Shown here: positions 45,241 through 55,373 of the stretch, piece by piece | Layout: each line of letters starts with the position of its first letter | Position numbering within the stretch: the first letter of the stretch is position 1 | Source: Pseudeuparius sepicola | Taxonomy: Eukaryota > Arthropoda > Insecta > Coleoptera > Anthribidae | Reading direction: 5' to 3' | DNA: 64,000 nt | Assembly: GCA_963920635.1 (NCBI GenBank) | Contig: OY987298.1 | Coordinates: 110,598,035 to 110,662,034, forward strand | Notes under the pieces: generated by a model | The model's database searches: none | What the model saw: the letters and a program-made list of their open reading frames with translations, nothing else | Told to the model about the DNA's origin: nothing | Program-made: the position numbers and the translations under genes

Positions 45241-47329
45241 AAGTAAAGGTTTAAAGGTTAGTAGAGTGTTCAACCGACAAGAATTTAATAATAATTTGGA
45301 ATGATTTTTAACAATCATTATTAGTTTTAGACAATTTAAGATTCAATTAATTGTTCTTTTGTCTTTTTCAGTAAATTCGAATGTATATTCACCACGACAA
45401 TTGGTTATTAATTAATTTTAAGGTTTGAGGATAATTGGTAATAAAATTCCAAATTAATAATTTAACCACTTTACAATTGGTAATGTGAAGCTGGCCAATT
45501 GCACGGTTGGAATAGGGTAGTTTCCTCTAATCAAATTTTCAAATAAATTGCACATAACTTGATTCATCAAGTCCTAAGATAGCTTTAACCATTTTTTATT
45601 TCCCGAATAAGTATCCACGAAGTTATAATTTTCAAAATAAAATTTGAATTTATTTGAATTTGCGTTCGGGACCCGACCGCGTGTTGACGTCATAATAACG
45701 AGCCGAACATTTTCATTCGTTTTTTTATCATGTGGTACGGACTTGAACTGGAGACCTAATCTTATTATTTTGTGATTTGATATGTCACTAGTCAAATAAT
45801 ATCAGCTGGAGTTTTGTTTACATTTCAAAATTTGTAATTTTATCAAAGTTATTGAGGGGTTCCAAACGATTTTGAATTTTATATTTTATTAAAACCATTG
45901 TTTATCGCGTCGTCATAATAGTAAACGACTAAATGAGGTATTAATTCATTTTTATACCTGACCTAAGTGTTCACAAATCAACGATTAAAATAAGATAAGC
46001 AAGTAGGCAATGTAAATTTTTATCATTGCTCCTTTCTTATAATATAATTAAAAATTGTGCTTGTGTTTGAAATTGAGATAGTGTAATAAAATCTAATTAA
46101 TTACAAATGCAAATCTTAACTTATGTACATGCAAAGAAAATGATAAGTATCATTTTCTTTGGTACAAGGTACAATCATAAACCCTATAGTTTCAATTACA
46201 AAGAAAAATGAATAGGTACCATAAAATTGATATTGGTAGTAGGTAGTTCAATCCCCAGATAAAAGTGTTTGAGAGCAAAGTTTAATTTAGTAAGCACTCT
46301 TTCTCAATTTGATTGTAGGTAGGTACCTAACGAATATAAATAGGTAATCATTTAAATTCCAAGAAATACCTACCTACCTGATGCATTTATATAGGTATAA
46401 GAGTAGATAGAGTGTTTAATTTGCTTTCTGTTTCAGTGCCAAGAAGTTGACAAAGAGTAAAGTAATGGCTCCTCCTGTAGTGAATGTGGGTTTTGTTAAA
46501 GCAATTCAGACAATCTTCCGGAAATTGACATACCTATTTATGCTCTCACAATTTTTAAAGCGAGATGCCAAAGCGAAATAATCTCGCGAAACGCGAAAAC
46601 CGCAAAGCTAGAAAGCTAGGTTAGTTTCGATACCCACAAAACATCAAGATTAGGTTAGCACGGCACCGTTATCGTTACTAGTTTGCTGCACCGTTGCCAG
46701 ATCTCCTTTCGGACTTGTATTCAGAAGTAAATCCTGTACTCCAAAGACCGACTATTCTTCAACAAACATTAAGAAAGTATATTATATCTTTCCGGAATAT
46801 AGTGTTTTTTTTAAAAAGTTAACTGCTGTTATTATTTATTGCAATTAATAGGTTTGTTCTAGGAAGCAATCTCAAACTAGTCCGAACCAATAACCAGAGT
46901 TAAAAACAGTCAGAGAATTTGAACTGTATAATCAACTTTATGTTGACAATTTGAGTTTCCATACTAGAACACAGCTATTCTAATAACAAAATATTCGACC
47001 AGCAAGGAAAAATCACACGAGTTGGTAACGTACAATAAACGAATAAAGCTTCAAGGCTTCGCGGTCCTATTCACATAGCTCAAAATTATTATGACGTCAA
47101 AATTAAGAAAACCGTTAAAAACGGAAATAATTTTGAACTCAATTTTCTCCCAAAGGAGGTAAAATTTTTAGTTTAAAATTTTACTAGTGTAGTCTGCATC
47201 AATACAGGCTTTCAACAAAATAAAATTTGAAAAACGGTTAAATACCCTATTGACGTTAATTGATCTGTTTGTTCTATTGACGTAAAGTAGTCGCTCTTAG
47301 GTTGACAACTCCCTGATCTTGTATTAAAC
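45241..47329. other. Sequence between the inverted pair
   Basis: AT-rich, with 'taggtacctac'-type words around 46220-46400. I find no RT or other protein. A 38-codon frame starts at 46465 (listed separately). Confidence 0.4.
46465..46581 (+). CDS. Possible small ORF, 38 codons, unrecognised
   Basis: Starts MAPPVVNVGFVKAI and ends FLKRDAKAK. The frame is open upstream to a splice-acceptor-like 'ctttctgtttcag' at about 46424-46436, so it could be a terminal exon of a plus-strand transcript. The product is basic and matches nothing I know. No polyA signal or partner exon identified; could well be chance. Confidence 0.15.
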   Translation: MAPPVVNVGFVKAIQTIFRKLTYLFMLSQFLKRDAKAK

Positions 47330-47515
47330 GTTTTTTATAGACTTTTTATATAGAATGTCATTGTAGCTTTTCCCATGTGCATTTTTATCTTTTAGTTTCA
47401 ATTATCTGATGTTGCGAAACAATAGAGTTTGTGAAACCGGTTATCCAAAAAAGTAAAGTTTTGTACAATAATAAAGACTTAAGTTTCTTTTATATTGCTT
47501 CATATAACATGCTTT
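47330..47515 (-). repeat. Right copy of the inverted pair with hammerhead-like core
   Basis: Inverse partner of 45088-45240. Plus strand carries CTGATGT (47406-47412) and GTGAAACCGGTTATC (47431-47445), i.e. a hammerhead core with the last base of CTGATGA changed and a mispaired stem II. Confidence 0.6.
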
Positions 47516-47859
47516 GTTTTTAAAACGGACCAAAATGTATAAAATAATTTCTTCTAGCCCAAAAACATGGGGCGCATGCAATAGAACATAAGAGCATTGA
47601 CTGACGTATTAATAAAAACTGCTCACGGCTGTTGAATATTTGCGCTTTTTCAAAGCTGTCGACGCGGAGGGTTGGAATTTTTGATTTTTGCCGCCAAAAC
47701 AACATTTCTTAGGTTATGGACGACTTTCAGACTGCGAATTTAGTTGGAAATTTACGATACAACATAACCTCGAAATTCTTTAAGCGGCGGTTACTCCTCT
47801 GCCATTAGATATACGGGGTTGCCGTTTGTTTTGATTGTAAGCAGATAGGGAGTGGAAAA

Positions 47860-48660
47860 AATGGACGACGAAAATGTTTCATGGCTACCTCATTTTTGAC
47901 CGAACAAGTGCAACTTTGCTATCTTTAGAGATAGAAGATCCGGGTTTCTTTTGTTGGTTTGTCAGGGCGAAATGATTGAGAAATGTGAAAAAAAAAATTC
48001 TATGGCCTACTCGCTTTCGCCGGAAAACACAACTTTTTTATGCGACGAGATAGAAAGACGGGACAAAGTGCGTTAGGTAGAAGATGTAAAATGACGCTGC
48101 GCCGAAAATTTTTTTTCCATGGCCTACTTGGATTTTTCTTAAGTGAATAACTTTCTTATTAATAGAGATAGAGACTTGCGGTTTTTTTTGATCGGCCCCA
48201 TATGCCGAGGGAAAAATTATCGAAAAATTTTTTTTCCAAGGCGCACACTCGGTTTTTCTAGAACAGATACAACTTTTTTGTTTGGCGAGATAAAAATTTC
48301 GTTCCAGCGGCGATCAGACGGGGGAGGGAAGGAAGAAAAACGACGAGAAAGAAAATTTCCCCGCCTTCTTGATTTTAGAAAAAACAACGGAAACTTTTTT
48401 ATTTTCAGATATAGAAGAAATCAGAAAAGTGCAATCTCACTCCCCCGAAAATCCTGTATATTTTGCCTGAAAATTTTTTCCTACGCCTACTAGATTTTCG
48501 AGAAAACGCGCGCTACTTTTTCGTTTTCAAAGATAGACTTGGCTCCTTCTGGGATGAAAAAAGCACTGAAAAATAAAAAAAGTCACTTGAAACATTTTTC
48601 TCAGCCGCCTTGATTACTTACAAAATATCGTTTTTCGCAAATGGCGATGAGCGCATCGAG
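47860..48660 (+). repeat. Degenerate tandem array, about 120-bp unit, seven copies
   Basis: Each unit has 'aaaattttttttccatggcc', then 'tacttg' or similar, 'acaacttttttnt' and 'gagatagag'. Units start near 47868, 47990, 48108, 48225, 48348, 48470 and 48588. Units differ by perhaps 30-40%, so the array is old. Confidence 0.75.
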
Positions 48661-49000
48661 GAGCAATGGCCGACAAAGCCCATCCGTCTCGACAGAATTG
48701 CAATAAGCTAAGGGAGCGCCGCACGAGGCCGAAGGCCGACTGTGGCGCCCAAAGCGAGGCGCCAAAATTGACGCACGAGGCCGAAGGTCGAGTGAGGTAA
48801 CAAGCCTAGGGGCATCTATCGCGAATGGGACGTGAGGCCGCGTAGCGGCCGAACTTGAAGCCGCCGCAATGACCAGACCCTAGAGGTTTCCGCGTGAGTT
48901 GCAGTAAAGAAGGTAGCGGCGGCGAAGCCGCCGCCCGCCGCAGACCTGGGGAGATGCCCATCCTGCGCGCCAGCGCAGATGGGCGAGTTGCTAGTAGGTA
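48660..49000. repeat. GC-rich cluster of short palindromes
   Basis: Hairpins include tggcgcc/ggcgcca (48752-48773), 'ggccgcgtagcggcc' (48837-48851), 'ggcggcgaagccgcc' and 'gcccatcctgcgcgccagcg' pairing with 'cgcagatgggc' (to 48985). The words 'cacgaggccgaaggccgac' and 'gaggccgaaggtcgagtg' repeat. Sharply different composition from the flanks. No gene recognised. Confidence 0.7.
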
Positions 49001-49365
49001 TATTAATTTTTTAATGTTTTTTTTTACAAAATGTCAACCAAGTAAAAAACCATTTAAATTCTTGGACCTTTCTCCACGAAGCCGCCGTCGACACCAGCCT
49101 TGACTCAACTGGACTTACTTACTCCCTGGCAGACTACTGTAATTTGTAGATGCACTAGTTCGTTTATAATTTTTGCGGCGGTTTTGATATAAGTACTTTG
49201 ATTTTTATCGCTCTTGAACAGTACAGAGTTTCAAAAAATTCAGCACTTTAAGATGGCACCAAGAAACACCCTATACGTTTCACCGATCCTGTCGACCATT
49301 CGTGTCTTTTGGGGTAAACTGAGGAAATAATCCATATCTTGAAGTGGGGTAGGAGAATATGACGA

Positions 49366-49573
49366 AAAGGGTAAAACTTGCAGCCTCGGCTCCACAAACA
49401 CAGTTTATTCAAGGAAAACTGTACATACTAATATAATAATATGTTTCAACCCACCTAAGGGGCTATCTTTAGCAGTAAAACAGCAGGATAAAGATGAAGT
49501 TGACCCCGTAGGTGGGTTGAAACATAATGAATAAACTGTGTTTTTGGAGCTGAGACTACAAGTTTTACCCTTC
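49366..49573. mobile_element. About 208-bp MITE
   Basis: Inverted ends 'agggtaaaacttgcagcctc' and 'agggtaaaacttgtagtctc' (reverse complement of the right end), then 'cacagtttattca' and 'atgtttcaacccacctaagg' in both arms. Nearly palindromic throughout. Confidence 0.8.
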
Positions 49574-49613
49574 TCACTTTTTGGCACACTTCCGTGGCAC
49601 ACTTAACACAGAT

Positions 49614-49830
49614 GCCTCCCTGTATGTTATTTGTTCAAATTTTCTATGTGGAGGTTTTGGGGTGCTATAAGATAGAAAAAAATCGCATATGGTTTTAGTG
49701 AAGATCAAGGGGATTAAAAGTTGTAGCCGGCCCTGGTTTTGCATTTTGACAACGGTAGAAAGGTCAAAAGAAGCGGTTTTTAAAGATCTGTCACACAAAA
49801 TAAGGTGATTTTATAGATTTTTATAGTTAC
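49614..49830 (+). repeat. Diverged interspersed repeat
   Basis: Colinear with about 44210-44430: 'ccctgtatgttattt' vs 'ccctgtatattttt', 'gaggttttggggtgctat' vs 'aaggttgtggggagttat', 'agccgg' and so on. Confidence 0.45.
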
Positions 49831-50841
49831 AAAAGTAAACGCACTGTATGTAGGTATCATCAAAATGTTTATAAAACAAAGTTGTTTATAATCCAAAAGA
49901 AAGCCTTAATGCAAAATTCTAAATCTGATTTTTATGTTTTTATTTTTTAAAGTTGTTAAATTTATGAAAATAAAAAATAAAAATTGAAAATGTTTGAAGG
50001 TTGGAATTTCAGGTCAATATCACAAAAAACCTTAGGTAGTACTTCCATTTCCGCGTGTAGTTAGTAGAAAGTATTGTTTCGGCAAAAAATATACCTACTT
50101 TTTTGTCCTTTAAAATGTTCTAAAATGTCGATAACCAAAGTTTCAGAAAAAAATCAGCGTCTGTGCGTTCCCACGATAACTTTAGAATAAGATATCGACT
50201 TCAACTTTGGTATATAGTATAATCTCTTGACTACAACAGGACGATTTGGATTGCTTTTGGGCAAAACCGATCACGCGAATGAGATAAAATGTATCTAGGC
50301 ATATTAGTTTAGTTTTTTGCAATACAATAGCTTCTAGAAAACAAAATTAGTAAATAATGTTACTAGGAAGCATTTTTGACACTTTTATAAAAGGGACTGT
50401 TTGAGAAGGGTTGCAAAGGAATGAATTTAAAAATAGTGAGTGACATGTCGTTTTCTATATTTTCGGGGTCAAGAATTCAATTTTGGTATGAAATTGGAGA
50501 AACAAAGTTAATGAGAATAGTTGCGATTAGATGAAAGTCTAAAAAAGTGAAAATATTATGTGGGTGTATTGGGGAATTTGTGTGCAATATCGAAATTTAT
50601 CTACTATTAAATAATGCATTTAAAAAGAGTGATGTGAAAGTAGCGATTTTGTACACGAGTTGTACACTATTTTGTGCACGACCTGCAATTTACGTTTCAC
50701 GTTTCAATCAGATATAATTTGAAAAAATTGTTCATGTTCATGTGCCTACACTGCTTTTGCCGCTTCTGATAATACTTGACCCAAGCACTCATATTATTTA
50801 AAAAAAATGTAAATATTTTATTGATATTCATCAGGTTAGTA
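49831..50841. other. Intron, nothing recognised
   Basis: AT-rich sequence with no supported gene, RNA or repeat. Confidence 0.4.
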
Positions 50842-52429
50842 TACTAAAGCCAAACAACAACAGAGTGACGCCACGCTTAAGTGGCCGAGTAAATACAAAA
50901 GGGAAGATTTGAAAAATAGATTAAATATGTACCAATTTTATCACCTTTGTATATCAGATTCTAGGTATAGAGAGAAAGATATAGAAACACACATTTTAAT
51001 GAACATGTTTAATATGTAATATTCGTGATAATGTTTATTTTATGAAAATACAGAAAATGCGAAAGAAACAAAGTTTTGACCAGTTACAAAATTGAAAGAA
51101 AATTAATTACGATAAATGAAAAATAAAGTCCGGCAGTCGCATACCATATACATATACATAATATTACAGGTTTTTCATTTGAGAGCCTCTTAGTTTAGGT
51201 GTCATATTATGTTCTGTTTTACGTACATGGTTTTTTATGTTCGATAGGCATGACGTGTTTCTCAGGGATCTGGAGAGTGTTTCAAGTTTTCGATTTCGTT
51301 TTCTTTTATTATCTGCAGCTTTCACTTTAACCCATTCTGCGACGCTGTTATAATTGTAATTTTACAATAGTTGTTTAAAATAATATTAACAGTAACAGAA
51401 ATAATTTTCTGCCACAGTTGAGAAGTAGAGTGAACTTTGCGTCAGAATCAGGGGAAATATCATAGTTTGAAATTTTCTGCCAAATAATCGAACAAGCTAA
51501 AGGATATTTCGTTTTTTTTTCATTAAAAAAATTTTCAATTGCCAGCAATTTTTTCAAAATCACAAAAGTGTATCTACACAACAAATAATACAGGATATTT
51601 ACGGGGGAACCGTATCCGCAAAATATGGGATTCCAAAAAATGCTTGTGCCAAACGTGCAATAAAGGAAAAATCGCTTGATTAACGCTAATTTAATTTATA
51701 GCAGAGGGAATGTTGGTGCGTATATTAGTAATAAGACAAGTGGGTATAGGTATACCTAATGTAAAATGGGGCATGAAAATATTCGTCATCCCATTTTGAA
51801 ATAAAACTCTAGTCGGCAAAACAAGCCGCCGCTATGCAGCTGCAAATTTCTGAGCATTTCTTTTCCAAATTACAAAGCATTTGCAGACTCCGGTTTTTTT
51901 GCTGTTTAAGTTAATACTGGAAGAACTGTACATATCTATATGTAGCTATTTTGATCGAACGTACTATGAGAATCGCTATATAGTCGCAGAGAAGCAGATA
52001 TTGTTTAATATTTAATCCTCTTATGAAGAGTGAAGGCAACATTCTGATTTTAGATTTATGTAGGGAAATACTCACGACAGTGTGTGATGAAACTTGAAAA
52101 TCCTCCCTGTGAATAGCCCGAATCCGCTGACTACATACCTAAGTTATCGCACTTAGGAAACTTGAAAGTGTGTACGCCTTTTCACTACTGCTTTTATCGA
52201 TGCTTTTATAGTTACCGGGACAGCCCGGTACACAACATTTGTTCACCATTTTCAGTTACACAATGCCGAGCACAACAAATGATACAAGAATATGATTCTG
52301 TAAGATGTTATAAATTAACAAATAAGTTCTATCGCAAGAAGCACGACTGACATTATTTGACAACTTAACTGATAGCTTCTAGGCAGTGACGTCAGAGTGA
52401 CGTAGCGCTATGGTTGTTTGGCTTTAGTA
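50842..52429. mobile_element. Candidate 1.59-kb TIR element around tentative exon 2
   Basis: 'tactaaagccaaacaac' (50842-50858) is inverted at 52413-52429, followed within both arms by 'gagtgacg' motifs. A second inverted pair, 'caagccgccgctatgcagc' at about 51823-51841 and its inverse at 52619-52637, overlaps it. Transposon ends are one reading, but no target duplication is clear. Confidence 0.45.
52076..52126 (-). CDS. Tentative serine protease exon 2 (51 bp)
   Basis: Minus strand: acceptor gtagtcag before 52126 and strong donor GTGAGT after 52076. In the only phase that fits both neighbours it reads 'DSGYSQGGFSSFITHC' with no stop, giving a Cys-ending stretch of pro-region between the signal peptide and exon 3. 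Against it: the polypyrimidine tract is weak, the segment lies inside a possible transposon, and exon 1 can also join exon 3 directly in frame. It may be real, alternative, or chance. Confidence 0.35.
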
Positions 52430-52633
52430 GAGGTGGTGCTGTGTAGTGGCGAAACTATCTACGATGTTGTCCTCGATATCGAAACTATTAAAATAAGGTA
52501 AACTTGATTCTAATTATTTATCGTTGTTATAAACAGTGTACAATATAGCTTCAAATTCCATTAGTGCGCAATACAAATACAATGTCAAATTGTGGGTTTG
52601 TTTGGTAAAGCTACCCATTGCTGCATAGCGGCG

Positions 52634-52680
52634 GCTTGAATTATTATTATTATTATTATTGTTATTATTATTATTGTAAA
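52634..52680. repeat. (ATT)n microsatellite
   Basis: Run of 'attattattattattattat' interrupted by one gtt. Confidence 0.95.
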
Positions 52681-52946
52681 ACACCTACACAAAATATTTT
52701 ATTCATTTTTCGCCGTCCGATAATATCAATAGCAATAAAACTCACATAGGTATGCTGTGGTTTCTCGTCGTACATATTATTGGTTTGTACGAAATTATAT
52801 TAAAAATTCCAATCCGTTGATTTATCCCTTATTTATCCTTGTACATATTTATTCGAATATTGCTATGGTTTGAACGACACACATATATTTAATTGTAACT
52901 TCTTATTATATATGATTGTTCCTCGGTCACTAGATTTAAAATTTCC

Positions 52947-53065
52947 TTGACAGGTTCTCGCAAAAGGACCAATTTAAACAATATGTTTATATTGTTTTTA
53001 TTGTTAAACAATATTATTATGCCGACGTTTCGCCTACAATTTTAGGCATTTTCATGGCTAAAATG
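52947..53065 (-). mobile_element. Palindromic-end element, copy 2 (partial)
   Basis: Starts 'cttgacaggttctcgcaaaa' and is colinear with the reverse complement of 26077-26222 through 'acaattttaggcat'. The second end is missing or diverged. Confidence 0.6.
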
Positions 53066-53280
53066 TGTATCATATAATAGATTTAAATTATTTGAAGTAT
53101 GTATGGGCACATTACACTTACCAGCAATACATAGTTTCAATCACAGGTACATAACAATACATTTTTTCTACTCATTAAAACATACAATTTAAAAATATTC
53201 TTGAATATAAAACATAACAAACGTTACATGTCAGGATATTTGTTCTTCTATTTTTATACTATAATAAACGAAGGTAGGAC

Positions 53281-53975
53281 CTCAGACTAATGAATAAAGG
53301 GGACGAATTTGTTTACAAATTTAAGTGAATTGTTGACAGGCATAGATGTTTATTACTATCCCCATGTTTACAAATATTGGTCTTACTGACCTGCCCCAAA
53401 CATGTTGTCACATTTAAGAGTAACAATAACTAAGAATATCATAAATAAAACCGGCAATTTCTTTAGTAGATGCATTGAATGTAAAATTGCCCCCACTTAT
53501 AAAATTCAGGCGGAACAGTATAGTAAAACAACCTTTTCGTGTTCAAGAAAGATTATGTAGGTGCTTTATTATTGACAAAATGGTTATAGTAGAGAACACC
53601 CATTACTTTTCGCCCTAATCGGCAACGTTGCGGCAGTTTGACAGGGACCAAAGTTAGCGCTTGGTCAAATTGTTTGTTTTCCATTTTGTTTGTTTTGGTT
53701 TGTGCTTCGGTATTTGCTTAGTTTTACCAGAAAACAAACGCTAAAATCGAGTTTTTCGTGCGGTTCCAAGTTTAAAATATTTAAAAAATGGTAAAAAGGT
53801 GCATAAAGTGCAAGTGTCTTTCCTCTAAAGTGAAAAATAGAGAATATTTCGTTCCATAGGTAGTGTTTGAAAATACATGTAGGTATCTCTTTCATAAAGT
53901 GAGAAGGTTCAGCTTACTGTTTACTTTTGTATAAAGACGCTATAATGCGGTGTCCCCTTTATTCATTAGTCTGAG
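53281..53975. mobile_element. 695-bp P-like element with 8-bp target duplication
   Basis: Ends 'ctcagactaatgaataaagg' and the exact inverse, with about 24 bp of perfect TIR. Target duplication ggtaggac lies at 53273-53280 and 53976-53983. An 8-bp duplication plus a THAP-like start inside supports the P superfamily; hAT is the alternative. Confidence 0.85.
53788..53859 (+). pseudogene. THAP-domain remnant of a transposase
   Basis: Starts 'MVKRCIKCKCLSSKVKNREY' and ends at a stop after 'FVP'. This mirrors the N-terminus of THAP zinc fingers (MV..C...C...), the DNA-binding domain of P-element transposases. The rest of the domain (C-x2-H) and catalytic region are deleted. Confidence 0.5.
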
Positions 53976-54167
53976 GGTAGGACTAATATCAATTATTGGT
54001 GTACACAACGACATCTGTGGGTTTTGAGGAAAAGGACACCAGTCGAGTATTTTTCTATTAGAATTAATTGAAAGAAAACTGCAACGTAGTTAATTGAATA
54101 TACAATACAGGAATATGTGGAGATGGCGTTGGAAAAATCGCTCTTAATATTAACATTATTTTTTAAT

Positions 54168-54423
54168 TTATTGATATACAGAGACTCTATATAGAAACAA
54201 GCGTTTTATACGATTTTCTTCTCTATCCAAGATTTCTACTTTATCAAAATCAAAAGAGTGTGTTGTTTCTATAGTATGTTTGCATAAACCTGAATGTAAG
54301 GGGTTCATTTTATTGATATTATATTGGTATTGGTATGCCCGTTTTTTTAAATATTGTGAGATGTTTCTCCAATATATGAGGTTTGGTTTGGACAATCCTT
54401 GCACATGACCCTATAGACTAGGT
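54168..54423 (-). pseudogene. Penelope-like GIY-YIG endonuclease remnant
   Basis: Reads 'NLVYRVMCKDCPNQTSYIGE', with the YIG part of GIY-YIG and the CKDC-type Cys pair of Penelope-like elements. After a frameshift come 'QYLKKRAYQ', 'HSGLCKHTIETTHSFDFDKV' and 'ILDREENRIKRLFLY', the conserved H...H and E region. One clear frameshift near 54372. A duplicate of the first part is at 54824-54973. Confidence 0.85.
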
Positions 54424-55373
54424 TGGTACCCCGTCAAAATAGCCCCGTCAAAACAGCCCCATGACAAAATGGCCCCGTCAAAACAGCCCCATGGCAAAAT
54501 GGCCCGGATTAAAGGAGTAGTATTTGTATAGAACATAGAAAATATGTATATGAATTTTTGATCCTTAAATTAAGATTAAAAGTAAATTACCTTAGGGATA
54601 TATTAAATATTTTAGTACCAATATTAAATTAATAATTTAGATCAATCAAGTTATTTTGGCAGATTAGTCCCACAGGTACCTAAGTAGCCTGGGTGAAAGA
54701 TATTATGACCTAATTACAAACAATTTACAAGAGGTAGGTAAGTTTATAAGTATATAAAAGGGTGAAAATGACTTTAGTTGGCATTATCGTGTTCATACTT
54801 ACACCTGTTGTTACCATGGAGAAGTATGTTTGCATAAACCTGAATGTAAGGGGTTCATTTTATTGATATTATATTGGTATTGGTATGCCCGTTTTTTTAA
54901 ATATTGTGAGATGTTTCTCCAATATATGAGGTTTGGTTTGGACAATCCTTGCACATGACCCTATAGACTAGGTTGGTACCCCGTCAAAATAGCCCCGTCA
55001 AAACAGCCCCATGACAAAATGGCCCCGTCAAAACAGCCCCATGGCAAAATGGCCCGGATTAAAGGAGTAGTATTTGTATAGAACATAGAAAATATGTATA
55101 TGAATTTTTGATCCTTAAATTAAGATTAAAAGTAAATTACCTTAGGGATATATTAAATATTTTAGTACCAATATTAAATTAATAATTTAGATCAATCAAG
55201 TTATTTTGGCAGATTAGTCCCACAGGTACCTAAGTAGCCTGGGTGAAAGATATTATGACCTAATTACAAACAATTTACAAGAGGTAGGTAAGTTTATAAG
55301 TATATAAAAGGGTGAAAATGACTTTAGTTGGCATTATCGTGTTCATACTTACACCTGTTGTTACCATGGAGAA
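54274..55373. repeat. 550-bp tandem duplication across the PLE/MULE junction
   Basis: 54274-54823 and 54824-55373 appear identical by eye. The unit contains part of the endonuclease, the target site gactaggtt, the MULE 5' end and the first bases of its ORF. The junction shows a short 'aag' overlap. Either a very recent duplication or an assembly artefact. Confidence 0.93.
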
